NCBI GenBank assembly: GCA_963169455.1
Contig: CAUJDW010000158.1
Coordinates: 1-64,000, forward strand
DNA length: 64,000 nt
Reading direction: 5' to 3'
From: Bacteroidota bacterium
GTDB lineage: Bacteria; Bacteroidota; Bacteroidia; Chitinophagales; Saprospiraceae
Below are positions 40,718 to 51,134 of this stretch, in pieces (the first letter of the stretch is position 1; each line of letters opens with the position of its first letter). Made by a program: the position numbers and the translations under genes. A model generated the notes under the pieces. It made no database searches. It was not told the origin of the DNA and saw nothing but the letters and a program-made list of their open reading frames with translations.

Positions 40718-42859
40718 TCAGCCTTCGACCTTCGTGCTTTCAATGAGCACTTCCAGTATCTGGCTGGCCGCCCGGGCAATCCTCGTACCAGGCCCGAAAA
40801 TGCCGGCCACGCCTTCGCGGTAGAGGAATTCATAATCCTGGTGGGGAATAACCCCCCCAACAACTACCAGGATGTCATCCCTGCCCAGCCTTTTTAATTC
40901 CTGGATAGCCTGAGGAACCAAGGTCTTGTGGCCGGCGGCAAGGGAAGAGATGCCCAGGATATGCACGTCGTTCTCGGCGGCCTGCCGGGCAGCCTCGGCC
41001 GGGGTCTGGAAAAGGGGGCCGATATCCACATCGAAACCAAGGTCAGCGAAACTGGTGGCAATAACTTTTGCGCCGCGGTCGTGCCCGTCCTGACCCAGTT
41101 TGGCGACCATGATCCTGGGGCGGCGGCCTTCCAGCTCGGCAAAGCGGTCGGCAAGGGCGCGGGCTTCTTTGAATTCTGCGTCAGCGCTGATCTCGCTGGA
41201 ATACACACCGGAAACAGATTTGGTTTGAGCGACGAAGCGACCGAAGTGGCGCTCCATGGCGGCGGATATCTCGCCCAGCGTTGCCCGCAGGCGGGCAGCC
41301 TCAATAGCATGGGCCAGCAGATTGCCTTCACCGCTTCCGGCACAATTGTAGAGGGCTTCCAGAGCAGCCTGCACCGCGGCCTCGTCACGCCGGGCCTTGA
41401 CCTCCCGTAGGCGCCTGATCTGGGCCTCGCGTACAACCGTATTGTCCACTTCGAGTATTTCTATCGGCGCCTCTTCTTTCACCTGGAAGATGTTGACGCC
41501 CACAATACGGTCCTTGCCGCTGTCGATGCGGGCCTGCTTGCGGGCAGCGGCCTCTTCAATGCGCATTTTAGGCGCCCCCTGCTCAATCGCCCGGGCCATT
41601 CCTCCCAGCTCTTCTATCTCCTGGATGTGCCGCCAGGCTCGCCGGGCGAGCTGGGCGGTCAGGTGCTCGACGTAATAAGAGCCTGCCCAGGGGTCGATAG
41701 CCCGGGCAATGTCCGTTTCCCGCTGCAGGTATATCTGCGTGTCGCGGGCAATCTTCGCCGAAAAATCGGTAGGCAGGGCAATGGCCTCGTCAAGCGAGTT
41801 GGTGTGCAGCGACTGGGTTCCGCCCAGGGCGGCCGCCAGGGCCTCGATGCAGGTGCGCGCCACATTGTTAAAAGGGTCCTGTTCGGTCAGGCTCCAGCCG
41901 GAAGTCTGGCAATGGGTGCGCAATGCCATTGATTTGCTGCTCTTCGGATCGAACTGTTTGACAATTTTGGACCACAGCATCCTGCCGGCGCGCATCTTGG
42001 CAATTTCCATGAAATGGTTCATGCCGATGCCCCAGAAAAAGGAAATGCGCGGGGCAAAATCATCGATCTGCAAGCCTGCCTTCAGCCCGGCGCGCAGATA
42101 CTCCAGGCCGTCCGCCAGGGTGTAGGCCAGCTCGATGTCCGCCGGGGCGCCCGCCTCGTGCATGTGGTAGCCGCTGATGCTGATGGAGTTGAATCGCGGC
42201 ATGTGCCGGGAGGTAAATTCAAAGATATCCGCAATGATGCGCATGGAAGGCCCCGGTGGATAGATGTAGGTGTTGCGCACCATAAATTCTTTCAGGATGT
42301 CATTCTGGATCGTGCCGTCCAGTTGCTCCAGTGCTACGCCCTGCTCCTCGGCTGCAACGATGTAAAAGGCCATAACCGGAATAACCGCCCCGTTCATGGT
42401 CATGGAAACCGACATTTCACCCAGTGGGATCTGGTCGAAGAGTATCTTCATATCCTCAACCGTATCGATGGCGACGCCAGCTTTGCCCACATCGCCGAAG
42501 ACGCGCTCGTGGTCGGAATCGTAGCCCCGGTGGGTGGCCAGGTCAAAAGCAACGGACAGGCCTTTCTGGCCCTGCGCCAGGTTGCGGCGGTAAAAGGCAT
42601 TGCTTTCTTCGGCAGTAGAAAAACCAGAATACTGACGGATCGTCCAGGGGCGGACGGTGTACATGGAACTGTAGGGGCCGCGGAGGAATGGGGGAATACC
42701 CGCCGCATAAGACAGATGCCCCATGCCTTCGATGTCTTCCGGCCCGAAAACAGCTTTGACTGTTATATTCTCAGGGGTTTCCCAATCTTCTCCCTTGTGC
42801 TTGCCAGCTTCCAATGCGGTACGGTTGAGGGGGATATTACTAAAATCCGGGCGAGCCAT
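40718..42859 (-). CDS. scpA: Methylmalonyl-CoA mutase (catalytic plus B12-binding domains)
   Basis: [32 protein letters not shown]12 motif [13 protein letters not shown]; the ORF's upstream 'M' (42883) is TTG, the ATG is at [11 protein letters not shown] (42859). Confidence 0.96.
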   Translation of the reverse strand: MARPDFSNIPLNRTALEAGKHKGEDWETPENITVKAVFGPEDIEGMGHLSYAAGIPPFLRGPYSSMYTVRPWTIRQYSGFSTAEESNAFYRRNLAQGQKGLSVAFDLATHRGYDSDHERVFGDVGKAGVAIDTVEDMKILFDQIPLGEMSVSMTMNGAVIPVMAFYIVAAEEQGVALEQLDGTIQNDILKEFMVRNTYIYPPGPSMRIIADIFEFTSRHMPRFNSISISGYHMHEAGAPADIELAYTLADGLEYLRAGLKAGLQIDDFAPRISFFWGIGMNHFMEIAKMRAGRMLWSKIVKQFDPKSSKSMALRTHCQTSGWSLTEQDPFNNVARTCIEALAAALGGTQSLHTNSLDEAIALPTDFSAKIARDTQIYLQRETDIARAIDPWAGSYYVEHLTAQLARRAWRHIQEIEELGGMARAIEQGAPKMRIEEAAARKQARIDSGKDRIVGVNIFQVKEEAPIEILEVDNTVVREAQIRRLREVKARRDEAAVQAALEALYNCAGSGEGNLLAHAIEAARLRATLGEISAAMERHFGRFVAQTKSVSGVYSSEISADAEFKEARALADRFAELEGRRPRIMVAKLGQDGHDRGAKVIATSFADLGFDVDIGPLFQTPAEAARQAAENDVHILGISSLAAGHKTLVPQAIQELKRLGRDDILVVVGGVIPHQDYEFLYREGVAGIFGPGTRIARAASQILEVLIESTKVEG

Positions 42860-43172
42860 ATTAATGATTTTGATCGTTTCCAATTCAGATACAAGTTAAC
42901 AAACTGTATCCAATTAGAAAAGGGCGCCTCCCGAATTCGGAAGCCCGCCCTCTCCTGTCGTCGAAAAACTACCAGTTCTTTGGCTTTTCGCCCCTGCATC
43001 CCCGTTTTCTTCCTGGGCCTGGGGGCCTTTCCCTGCATCCGGTGGCTGGGCGAATATTTGTATTACTGTAAAAGCCGGCAAAAGGGAGGCTGTTGTGGGC
43101 AGGGTGCACCATAGCCCTGTTTTGTGTTTAAAAGATGCCCCATAGCTAAAAGGGTTTGAGGGTCGAGGGTTG

Positions 43173-43234
43173 AGGTTGCAGGTTTTGTTCCAAGGTGCTT
43201 CCCGAGGGCCCCTGAAACTTTAAACCTGCAACCT
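43173..43234. repeat. 13-bp inverted repeat AGGTTGCAGGTTT ... AAACCTGCAACCT
   Basis: 43173-43185 and 43222-43234, 36-nt spacer, in the tonB-to-mutase intergenic region. Confidence 0.6.
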
Positions 43235-43356
43235 GCACGCCACTATTTAGTGAGGCGGCCCTTTCGGCCACGAGAATTCAAGTATTTGAGATCAGAAAAC
43301 CCTTTGAATCCGGCTAATCCATCCCGGCAATCGGATAAATCCCTTAAATCCAGGTA

Positions 43357-44112
43357 TTATTTCAGCTGGAAGCGCACCGGCAGTTTCATCTCCACTCTGA
43401 CCGGGCGGCCGCGCTGCAGGCCAGGTGTCCAATGGGGCATATTTCTTGCCACGCGGAGGGCCTCCTGCCCACAGTTGCCACCAATATCCTTCACCACCCG
43501 TGCATCGGTAATGGAGCCATCCTTTTCAATAATGAACTGCACGATGACCAGGCCTTCAATGTTGTTGGTGCGGGCAAAATCCGGGTATCGGATATTTTCA
43601 GCGAAGTACCGGAGTACTGCGCGGTTAGAACAAAGCTCCCGCTCGTCTCTGGTTGGCGCCGAGGCGCAGTCACCAAAACGGGGCATTTCTTCCACGATCT
43701 TGAATATCTCCGTGGTCGTTTCCTTTTTTTCGAAAACGATCAGCGGCGCCGGTTTTGCAGTGGCCGGGCCGGCAGAGGGTTCCGCGAAAACGCTGTGTGC
43801 TGCCTGGGCGTCAACCACTTCCTCAATGGCCAGCGGAAAAGGCTCAGCGGCAAACCCGGGTTCGGCTTCAGGAACGATCTCAGTGGACAGGCGGACGGGC
43901 GGCGGCGGCAAGGGCCGGGAAGGCTGCTGTACGGTGCGCACCACCTCTATTTCGGGTTCATCATTGAGGACGTCAAATGGCATATCATCCGCTTCATAAT
44001 GGATGGTAGTCCAGTTGAACGCCAATACAGCAATGGCCAAAGAAACCACCAGGCCAAGCTTGAAGTAGATCGCCCGGTTTTTGTCTAAACGGGAAATATC
44101 CTGACGTATCAT
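43357..44112 (-). CDS. TonB-family energy transducer
   Basis: Single N-terminal TM helix, Pro-rich linker, C-terminal VIQFIIEKDGSITDARVVKDIGGNCGQEALRVARNMPHWTPGLQRGRPVRVEMKLPVRF. Confidence 0.9.
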   Translation of the reverse strand: MIRQDISRLDKNRAIYFKLGLVVSLAIAVLAFNWTTIHYEADDMPFDVLNDEPEIEVVRTVQQPSRPLPPPPVRLSTEIVPEAEPGFAAEPFPLAIEEVVDAQAAHSVFAEPSAGPATAKPAPLIVFEKKETTTEIFKIVEEMPRFGDCASAPTRDERELCSNRAVLRYFAENIRYPDFARTNNIEGLVIVQFIIEKDGSITDARVVKDIGGNCGQEALRVARNMPHWTPGLQRGRPVRVEMKLPVRFQLK

Positions 44113-44204
44113 AAGATGGCTTTTGTTCTTGCCATCGGGCCCGATGCGGTTAAACGAAATTCCCGCGGAACGTATTCAACCAGATAGATGCAAAGGCGTT
44201 CTAT

Positions 44205-44239
44205 TTTGGTGCATAGCGTGCCGATTTTTGATACTTTTG
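44205..44239 (+). promoter_or_regulatory. Promoter TTTG-N23-TActTTTG
   Basis: TTTG 44205-44208, TACTTTTG 44232-44239. Confidence 0.5.
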
Positions 44240-44304
44240 CACGCAAAGGCTTTTGAAATGAGGCAGGTTTTTATTGACAGCCTTTCACTCAAAAATGCAG
44301 TACA

Positions 44305-45579
44305 GTGATACAATTTGAAAGGTTTGAACTGGACAACGGCCTCCGGGTGCTGGTCCACGAAGATTACAGCACGCCCATGGCGGCCGTAAACGTGTTGTAC
44401 AACGTAGGGGCGCGGGATGAATCGCCCGAAAAAACGGGCTTCGCCCATTTATTCGAACACCTGATGTTCGGCGGATCGGCCAACATTCCCGATTTCGATA
44501 CGCCCATCCAGATGGCGGGCGGCGAGAACAACGCTTTTACCAACAACGACATCACCAACTTTTACGACACCCTGCCGGTAGAGAACCTGGAAACGGCTTT
44601 CTGGCTGGAATCCGACCGCATGCTGGCGCTGAATTTCGATGAGAAAGTGCTGGACGTTCAACGGAAGGTCGTCGTGGAAGAATTTAAGGAAACCTGCCTC
44701 AACCAACCCTACGGTGATGTGTGGCACTACATTTCCGACATGGCCTACAAGGTGCACCCTTACCGCTGGCCGACGATCGGCAAGGCGCCCAAACACGTGG
44801 AGGACGCTACGATGGAGGATGTCAAAAGCTTTTTCTACCACTACTACCGCCCCAACAACGCCATCCTGGTGGTGGCCGGCCCGGTGAAAACGGAGGAGGT
44901 GAAGCGCCTGGCGGAGAAGTGGTTCGGCGATATTCCGCGGGGAGAGAACGTCATCCGCAAATTGCCCCAGGAACCGCCGCAAAAGCGCCTGGAAAAGCGC
45001 ATCCGGGAAGCCAATGTGCCTGTGGACGCCCTCTACCTGGCCTTCCACATGCCGGCCCGAACCGACCCCGATTACTACGTCGTCGACCTGATCTCCGACA
45101 TTCTCTGCAATGGCAATTCCTCCCGCCTGTACCACCGGCTGCTCAAAGAGCAGCAGCTCTTCACCAGTATCGACTGCTACATCTCGGGCAGCATCGACCC
45201 GGGCTTGTTTATCATTGAGGGCAAACCTTCGGAAGGCGTCAGCCTGGAACAGGCTTCGGAAGCTATCTGGAAAGAGCTGGAGTTGCTCAAGTCCGAACCT
45301 GTTCCCGATATGGAACTGCAAAAGGTGAAAAACAAGGCGGAAAGCACCCTGATCTTCTCGGAACTGAGCCCCCTCAACAAGGCGATCAACCTGGCATATT
45401 TCGAACTGCTGGGCGATGTCGAGCTCATCAACAGGGAAGCGGAACTCTACCTGCAGGTTTCAGCCGAAGACATCCAGCGCCTGGCCCGGGAAATCCTCAT
45501 CGAGGATAATTGCTCCGAGTTGTTCTATAAAGCTCAGAAAGGGGAAGTGAAAGTAATACAGCAGCCCTCCGCCTCTTAA
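44305..45579 (+). CDS. M16-family zinc metallopeptidase
   Basis: GFAHLFEHLMF (HxxEH) and downstream M16 signature. Confidence 0.93.
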   Translation: MIQFERFELDNGLRVLVHEDYSTPMAAVNVLYNVGARDESPEKTGFAHLFEHLMFGGSANIPDFDTPIQMAGGENNAFTNNDITNFYDTLPVENLETAFWLESDRMLALNFDEKVLDVQRKVVVEEFKETCLNQPYGDVWHYISDMAYKVHPYRWPTIGKAPKHVEDATMEDVKSFFYHYYRPNNAILVVAGPVKTEEVKRLAEKWFGDIPRGENVIRKLPQEPPQKRLEKRIREANVPVDALYLAFHMPARTDPDYYVVDLISDILCNGNSSRLYHRLLKEQQLFTSIDCYISGSIDPGLFIIEGKPSEGVSLEQASEAIWKELELLKSEPVPDMELQKVKNKAESTLIFSELSPLNKAINLAYFELLGDVELINREAELYLQVSAEDIQRLAREILIEDNCSELFYKAQKGEVKVIQQPSAS

Positions 45580-45860
45580 TGCCTGCCAAACCACAGCCCC
45601 CCTGTCAGCAACAGCAACAGCAGGAGGAGCAACAAACCCCACCGGATGAGCCTCCAGGTGCGGGGGTGGCGCTGGAAATAAAGGGCAAAACTCTCTACAA
45701 ACAAAACAACCGCCAGCCCCACGATCATCGTCATGGCCCAGTTCGTCGTCCAGGCTTTGAACAGGAAAGCCCCCAGGGCAATCACAATGGTGAGCAGCGT
45801 ATAAATCCGGGTCGACCAGCTCAGGCCGCGGTGAAATTCTTTCAGCGTTTTATCTGGCAT
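45576..45860 (-). CDS. Small multi-TM hypothetical protein
   Basis: 95-aa hydrophobic ORF convergent with the M16 gene, 4-bp overlap. Confidence 0.55.
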   Translation of the reverse strand: MPDKTLKEFHRGLSWSTRIYTLLTIVIALGAFLFKAWTTNWAMTMIVGLAVVLFVESFALYFQRHPRTWRLIRWGLLLLLLLLLLTGGLWFGRH

Positions 45861-45924
45861 AACGGCTCTGTTTACCCCTTAAACTATGTCATTGCCAGAA
45901 AAAAGGAAATGATAAAAGTCAGGC

Positions 45925-47163
45925 CTATTCCGCCAGGATTCCCCGCAGCACTTCCTCCCTGCCGTCGATGCCCTTCGGGATGGGCAGGCCGAGTATCCGG
46001 CATATCAATGGATAAACGTGTATATTCCGGAAAGAAGGGATGCTCAGCCCCGCTTTGAAAGCCGGGCCGTTGGCGTAAAAAATGGCGTGCATCTCCGGAA
46101 TTTCGGGGTCGAAGCCGTGCTCCCCACCCTGCCTGAACTGCCCGTTGCGGGCCTGGGCTATGCGGCGGGAATCCGACAGGTAATACCCGTATTCCGGCAG
46201 CAAAATGAAATCGCCCAGCCGGGGATTTTGCAGGCCTGAGCGATAGTAGGGGAATTCTTCTGTCCGCCAGGCCCTGAAGTGGTTTTCCCGCTCCCTGATG
46301 AATGCGTAGGCGCTGTCGGCGTCGGCGCCTTCCTTCAGATAGACGTGGGCGAGCGCGCCGTTGTTGGCGATCAGGTACCGGCCATCCTGATCCAGCGGGT
46401 CGAGGTTGATGAGCTTGTCAGGCCCGACATCCACCATGCCATGGTCGGAAACCAGGATGATATTGGCCGGCAGGCCGGTGCTTTTCACACCTTCGAACAG
46501 TTTGCCCAAAACGGCGTCGAGCTCCAGGAGCGCCTTGCTTATCTGGCTTTCATCTCCCGGCCCGTAGCGGTGCCCGGCATCATCCATCGTGGAAAAATAG
46601 AGGCTGATGAAATGCGGGCGCCGGGATTCGGGCAGGCTCAGCCACTCCAGCACCTGCTCCACCCTTTTTTCGTTGGGGATGGAGCCGTCGTAGGGGAAAT
46701 AATAGGATGGCCGCACACCCTGAATGTCTGCTTCCGAACCCACGAAAAAAAAGCTGGCAGCCACCATGCCGTTTTGCTCGGCATTTACCCAAAGCGGCGT
46801 TCCCCCGTACCAGCTGCCGTCCTCCACAGCGCTGCGTTTGCTGATCCGGTACAACTCGCCTCTGGCAGGGTCGTAAAAGGTGTTGTCAACAAGCCCGTGC
46901 TTTTCGGGATACATGCCCGTGGCTATGGTGTAATGGTTGGGAAAGGTCTTGGACGGGAAACTGGAGATCATCGAAGCGGCCTGCACGCCCTGCTCCACAA
47001 AGCGGCTGATATTCGGAGGGTGGAAGCGCGCTGTGTAGTCATAGCGGTACCCGTCACAGGACACCAGGATGACGTAGGGCTTGCCCAGCTGGCTGGCGTC
47101 GTTGGACTGGGCGGCGGCAAGGGCCGCCACGAACAAAAACAGCAGTTGAAAAAGGTGCTTCAT
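45925..47163 (-). CDS. Ectonucleotide pyrophosphatase/phosphodiesterase (alkaline phosphatase superfamily)
   Basis: VILVSCDGYRYDY, SSFPSKTFPNHYTIATGMYPEKHGL, VSDHGMVDV. Confidence 0.93.
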   Translation of the reverse strand: MKHLFQLLFLFVAALAAAQSNDASQLGKPYVILVSCDGYRYDYTARFHPPNISRFVEQGVQAASMISSFPSKTFPNHYTIATGMYPEKHGLVDNTFYDPARGELYRISKRSAVEDGSWYGGTPLWVNAEQNGMVAASFFFVGSEADIQGVRPSYYFPYDGSIPNEKRVEQVLEWLSLPESRRPHFISLYFSTMDDAGHRYGPGDESQISKALLELDAVLGKLFEGVKSTGLPANIILVSDHGMVDVGPDKLINLDPLDQDGRYLIANNGALAHVYLKEGADADSAYAFIRERENHFRAWRTEEFPYYRSGLQNPRLGDFILLPEYGYYLSDSRRIAQARNGQFRQGGEHGFDPEIPEMHAIFYANGPAFKAGLSIPSFRNIHVYPLICRILGLPIPKGIDGREEVLRGILAE

Positions 47164-47257
47164 GCCGGGTAGTTTTGCGGTTGAGCAGCAAAGATAATTT
47201 TAATGAGCGGCAATACTGCTTGCTTCCCTGCCCACCTGTACCCTTTTGTCCCGGGGC

Positions 47258-49975
47258 TCATTCCACCAAAAACTTTGTGGTTTTCCGGTAAGCGCCGGCG
47301 CCAAGCCTCAGGAAATACATCCCGTAGGGCAGGGCCAGATCGTATTGTTTCACAAAGGGCCCGCCCTGCGAGGCTACTTTTTCCACAAGCAGCCTTCTGC
47401 CTGTGATGTCCACCAACTCTATTATCAGATCGGCAGCTTCCGGAAGGCCGTCAACCACCAGCTGAAAATGGCCGCCGTTGGGGTTCGGAAGGACTTCCAT
47501 GGAGATGCCGCCGGCAGTTGGGGCGCCGGTTTTGACGGCCTCATCAAGGGTATTGCCTTCCCAGATGCCCCGCCCGAAAGTAGCTGCATATATTTTGTTC
47601 TCTTCGGGAAGGATTTCCAGCTCGCTGACGATCACGCTGGGCAGGTTGTCGCTGTAGGCTTCCCAGCCGGGCATGTCATCGTGATGCACGTACACGCCGA
47701 TGTCGGTGCCGATGTAAATGGCGTTCAGCTCGGAATCGGGGTCCTGCACGATGCAGTTCACCGGTATATTGGGCAGGTTGAAGGAAATATTTTCCCAGCT
47801 GTCCCCTCCGTCCGTGGTGCGGAAAACCTTGACCCCTTCGGCAAAGCCGCCGACGCTTACCCAGGCGAGGTTGGGGTCCTGCTCATCGGCGGCGACATAA
47901 GTGAAAAAGAGGCTGTCGGGCAGCCCGGCCGTGATGTTTTCCCAGCTTTGCCCCCCGTTTCGCGTGCGCCACATCTTACCCGGCTCGCCGGCGGAGTGGT
48001 AAATCCTGTGGGCCAGGTAGATGTGGGATGGGGCCGCCGGGGAGACGGCAAAAGAGGATGTCGGCGCCTGAAAGCCTGGAAAGTCGGAGATTTTTGTCCA
48101 GGAATTTCCACCGTTGGTTGATTTAAAGAGGTTGGTGTAGGCCACATAAAGCACGCCGGGGTTGCCCGGCTCCAGCATGAAGGGCGTCGTCCAGGCTGCC
48201 CGCTCTCCGGGTTCGGCGGGAATGTCGTTGCTGATGGAGAAAAAATTATCGCCGCCGTCGAAGGAGGCCACGATGTTGCCGAACTGGGAAGAACCATACA
48301 AAATAGCCGGATTGACGGGGTGGATCAGGCACTCCATGCCATCGCCGCCGATTGTATTGACCCAGCTGCCGGCCTGCTTGATCCAGGTCGAATTGTCCTG
48401 CGCGCCGGCGATGAGGTCGCCGGGAACGGACCGGCTGAGGCCCAGGCGGTAGAAGGAGGTGATCTGCATGCCGCCGGCCAGGTCTTCCCACTGGGTCTGA
48501 AAGGCATAGCCTTCCACATTGAAGAGAGAATCCACGGAGCCCGGCACGATCTCATCTGTGCGGCTCAGGCCGCCGTCGTTGCAGGCGTATATCTTGCCAT
48601 CGAGGGGGTTGTGGGCCAGGAAGTGCTGGTCGGCATGGATGCTTTGGCTGTTTTCCGAGCCGACCCAGTAAGAGGCGATCTTCCAGCTTAGGCCGCCATC
48701 CTCCGAGCACCAGATGTTGATGCCGCCGGTATAAATCCGCTCGGGGTCGGCGGGATCCACGAGGATAGTGAGGTCGTAGGTGCCCTGCCCGCCGCTGCCG
48801 CCGCCATCGTACCAGTGCAGGATGTTGGGGGAGGTGGAGCGCAGTTGCCAGCTCTGGCCGGCATCGGTAGAGCGGAAGAGGCCGTAAAAGCCCCGCTGCA
48901 TATCGCAAGCCAGGGCGTAAACATAGCCGGGGTCGGAAGGCGAGATGGCCAGCTCGATCCGCTGCACGGCGTTGACGGCGGGGATGCCTGCATCGAGCGG
49001 TTCCCAGCTCTGGCCGAAGTCCGTGGATTTCCAGATGCCGGCCTGGCCCTGGCCGAGAGTGGCCAGGAAGGCGGAAGAAGCAAAGAGGGTATTGGGGTCG
49101 GCCGGGCTCCTTTCGATATCGAATATCATATCGCCGAAGGCAGGCTGCCAGCTTTCGCCCCCGTCGTTTGAGGTTTCCACACCGAAAATGCCGGCAGCCA
49201 CCAGGCGCTGGCCGTCTTCATGGTGGACAAACACGCGTCGGGTGAGGCTGCCGTCCCGCTCGCTCTGCTCGAAAGTGAGGCCGGTGGGCGCCCAGTTCAG
49301 GCCGCCGTCGGAGGATTTGAAGACGCCCATGCCGTAATGGGTGTGGCGCTTCCGGTCGTCGAGGTCGAGGCCCACGGCCACGTAGGCGTAATCGCCCACG
49401 GCGGCGTACATCTCGTCGGGGTTATTGGGGTTGACGGCAATATCGCTGATGCGCAGGATGGGCAGCCCGTCCGAAAGGGGTATCCAGCTCTGGCCGCCGT
49501 TGGCCGTTTTCCAGATGCCTCCCTGGGCTACCCCCACCCAGAAGGTATTCGGGTCGGTAGGATGGAAGGTGATGCAGTTGATCCGGCCCATGCCCCTGAT
49601 GATATAGGGGCGGCCCAGGATGGGGTATTGCTCCGGGCCTGCCGGCAACCAGGATGGGTTGCGGCTGGCCACCCTGTTCTTTTCGGCGGCGGCCTTCTCC
49701 ATGGCTGCCCGGAAGAGGGGCAACTGGCTGGCGAAGCTGCCCCCTGCGCCGGCGCGGACGGCCTGTTCGTGGAGCCATCGCGCGTACCACTTCCAGCCCC
49801 TGGCCTCGTCCGGGCCGGCCTCTTTGGCCCATTGTTCAAAAGCGGCTTCCAAATGGTGGTATTGCAGGCTTTCCCCCTTTTTCAGGCTAACGGCATCGAA
49901 GGCGGGCTGTGAAAAAAGAGCGGTTGCCAGGCAAAGGAACGGAAGGCACAGGGCGAGTCGCAGCGTTGGATTCAT
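47258..49975 (-). CDS. Secreted BNR/sortilin-like repeat protein with type IX secretion C-terminal sorting domain
   Basis: Repeated STDxGxSW BNR/Asp-box motifs; C-terminal VLPNPNGGHFQLVV...VDITGRRLL...YFLRLGAGAYRKTTKFLVE; start MNPTLRLALCL. Confidence 0.9.
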   Translation of the reverse strand: MNPTLRLALCLPFLCLATALFSQPAFDAVSLKKGESLQYHHLEAAFEQWAKEAGPDEARGWKWYARWLHEQAVRAGAGGSFASQLPLFRAAMEKAAAEKNRVASRNPSWLPAGPEQYPILGRPYIIRGMGRINCITFHPTDPNTFWVGVAQGGIWKTANGGQSWIPLSDGLPILRISDIAVNPNNPDEMYAAVGDYAYVAVGLDLDDRKRHTHYGMGVFKSSDGGLNWAPTGLTFEQSERDGSLTRRVFVHHEDGQRLVAAGIFGVETSNDGGESWQPAFGDMIFDIERSPADPNTLFASSAFLATLGQGQAGIWKSTDFGQSWEPLDAGIPAVNAVQRIELAISPSDPGYVYALACDMQRGFYGLFRSTDAGQSWQLRSTSPNILHWYDGGGSGGQGTYDLTILVDPADPERIYTGGINIWCSEDGGLSWKIASYWVGSENSQSIHADQHFLAHNPLDGKIYACNDGGLSRTDEIVPGSVDSLFNVEGYAFQTQWEDLAGGMQITSFYRLGLSRSVPGDLIAGAQDNSTWIKQAGSWVNTIGGDGMECLIHPVNPAILYGSSQFGNIVASFDGGDNFFSISNDIPAEPGERAAWTTPFMLEPGNPGVLYVAYTNLFKSTNGGNSWTKISDFPGFQAPTSSFAVSPAAPSHIYLAHRIYHSAGEPGKMWRTRNGGQSWENITAGLPDSLFFTYVAADEQDPNLAWVSVGGFAEGVKVFRTTDGGDSWENISFNLPNIPVNCIVQDPDSELNAIYIGTDIGVYVHHDDMPGWEAYSDNLPSVIVSELEILPEENKIYAATFGRGIWEGNTLDEAVKTGAPTAGGISMEVLPNPNGGHFQLVVDGLPEAADLIIELVDITGRRLLVEKVASQGGPFVKQYDLALPYGMYFLRLGAGAYRKTTKFLVE

Positions 49976-50021
49976 ACTGGAGTTTTTTTGTGAAAATAAG
50001 CCATTTCGGCATTTCCCTGTC

Positions 50022-50663
50022 TTATTCTTCCACCCTGGCCGCTTCAAAAAGTTCATCTAACTCGTCGAATGACTTAAAGCCGACTTTTTCTTCCGCCCCG
50101 CCCTGCACGCTGATGCCATAAGGGCGGATGCGGCCCAGCACTTCGGCGGCATCCGAGCTCTGAAGCCCGATGCCGAGCAGTATCTGGAATTCCCGGCAGA
50201 GGGCGTGCAGTTTTTCCCTGTGGCCTGCCTCAAGATCGCTCCAGCGCAGGCCGTTTTTGTCGAAATTGAGCAGGAAGATATCAACCGAGGCCCTGTTGCG
50301 GCCCATTTGTTCGGCAACGGCATCCATGTCCTCTGCCGATTCCACAACGATTTCCTGTATGAGCGGCACGCCCAGGCCGAGGGAGTCCAGGGCGGGCAGG
50401 TCGGCGAACATGCCCACCTGTACGGCGTCCAGCCCGAGTTCGCCGATGGCTGCCTTGATTTCTTCCGGAGCTTGCAGGCCGAACTCCCCGACGATTTTCA
50501 CCCCGTCCACCCATTCCCGGATCGCCTTCATCAGCTCGGGCCGGATACAGCTATCGGCGCCCGAGTCTAAATTGAACCCCAGCCATTCCACTTCCCAGGC
50601 GGCGAAGTAGCGGGCATCGGTGAGGTTGGCCACTGAACTGGCCTTGACTTTAGTCTTCAGCAT
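50022..50663 (-). CDS. TrpF-like (phosphoribosylanthranilate isomerase-fold) protein, probably non-canonical
   Basis: KVKASSVANLTDARYFAAWEVEWLGFNLD aligns by eye with the TrpF N-terminus; C-terminal GLQSSDAAEVLGRIRPYGISVQGGAEEKVGFKS. Confidence 0.72.
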   Translation of the reverse strand: MLKTKVKASSVANLTDARYFAAWEVEWLGFNLDSGADSCIRPELMKAIREWVDGVKIVGEFGLQAPEEIKAAIGELGLDAVQVGMFADLPALDSLGLGVPLIQEIVVESAEDMDAVAEQMGRNRASVDIFLLNFDKNGLRWSDLEAGHREKLHALCREFQILLGIGLQSSDAAEVLGRIRPYGISVQGGAEEKVGFKSFDELDELFEAARVEE

Positions 50664-50771
50664 AAACCAACTGTTGGGCTGTTTTGTCTCTCTGTAAATA
50701 GAGGAAATATGGCGCCGGATTTTTTAATTTTGATGGCTCAGGCGCATTCCGGCGGCAAAAATACGCAATTA

Positions 50772-51116
50772 ATGAGGCAACCGACGTACTACGAACTGGT
50801 TTATGCCGTGGTAAAGCTGATTCCCCGGGGCAGGGTGAGCACCTACGGCGCCATTGCGGATTTTCTGGCGCTGGGTTCCGCCCGCATGGTGGGCTGGGCG
50901 CTGAACAAGAGCTATACTGCCGGCGGCGTACCCGCCCACCGCGTGGTCAACCGCAGGGGAGAGCTGAGCGGCCGCAACCACTGGCCTTCCCCTTCCATGA
51001 TGCAGGAAATGCTCGAACAGGAAGGCGTATCCGTTGAAGACAATCGCGTGAAGGACTTCGGGCGCCTGTTCTGGAGCCCTGCCGAACTGGGGGAAAACTT
51101 CGAAATTCATATTTAA
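50772..51116 (+). CDS. Alkyltransferase-like (ATL) MGMT-fold protein
   Basis: VVKLIPRGRVSTYGAIADFLALGSARMVGWALN...GVPAHRVVNRRGELSGR; Ala at the expected active-site Cys position. Confidence 0.87.
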   Translation: MRQPTYYELVYAVVKLIPRGRVSTYGAIADFLALGSARMVGWALNKSYTAGGVPAHRVVNRRGELSGRNHWPSPSMMQEMLEQEGVSVEDNRVKDFGRLFWSPAELGENFEIHI

Positions 51117-51134
51117 CCAAACCGAATAAAGCAA

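Noticed and set aside
42883-42883. TTG start of the mutase ORF (METIKIIN...)
   Set aside because: The ORF caller rendered TTG as M; ATG at 42859 (MARPDFSN) is more likely.
43280-43350. AATCC-rich stretch (GAATCCGGCTAATCC...AAATCCCTTAAATCC)
   Set aside because: Resembles common low-complexity intergenic text in Bacteroidota; no clear period or structure, so not reported as an array.
44305-45579. M16 peptidase as an inactive subunit
   Set aside because: HLFEH zinc motif is intact, so it is probably catalytically active.
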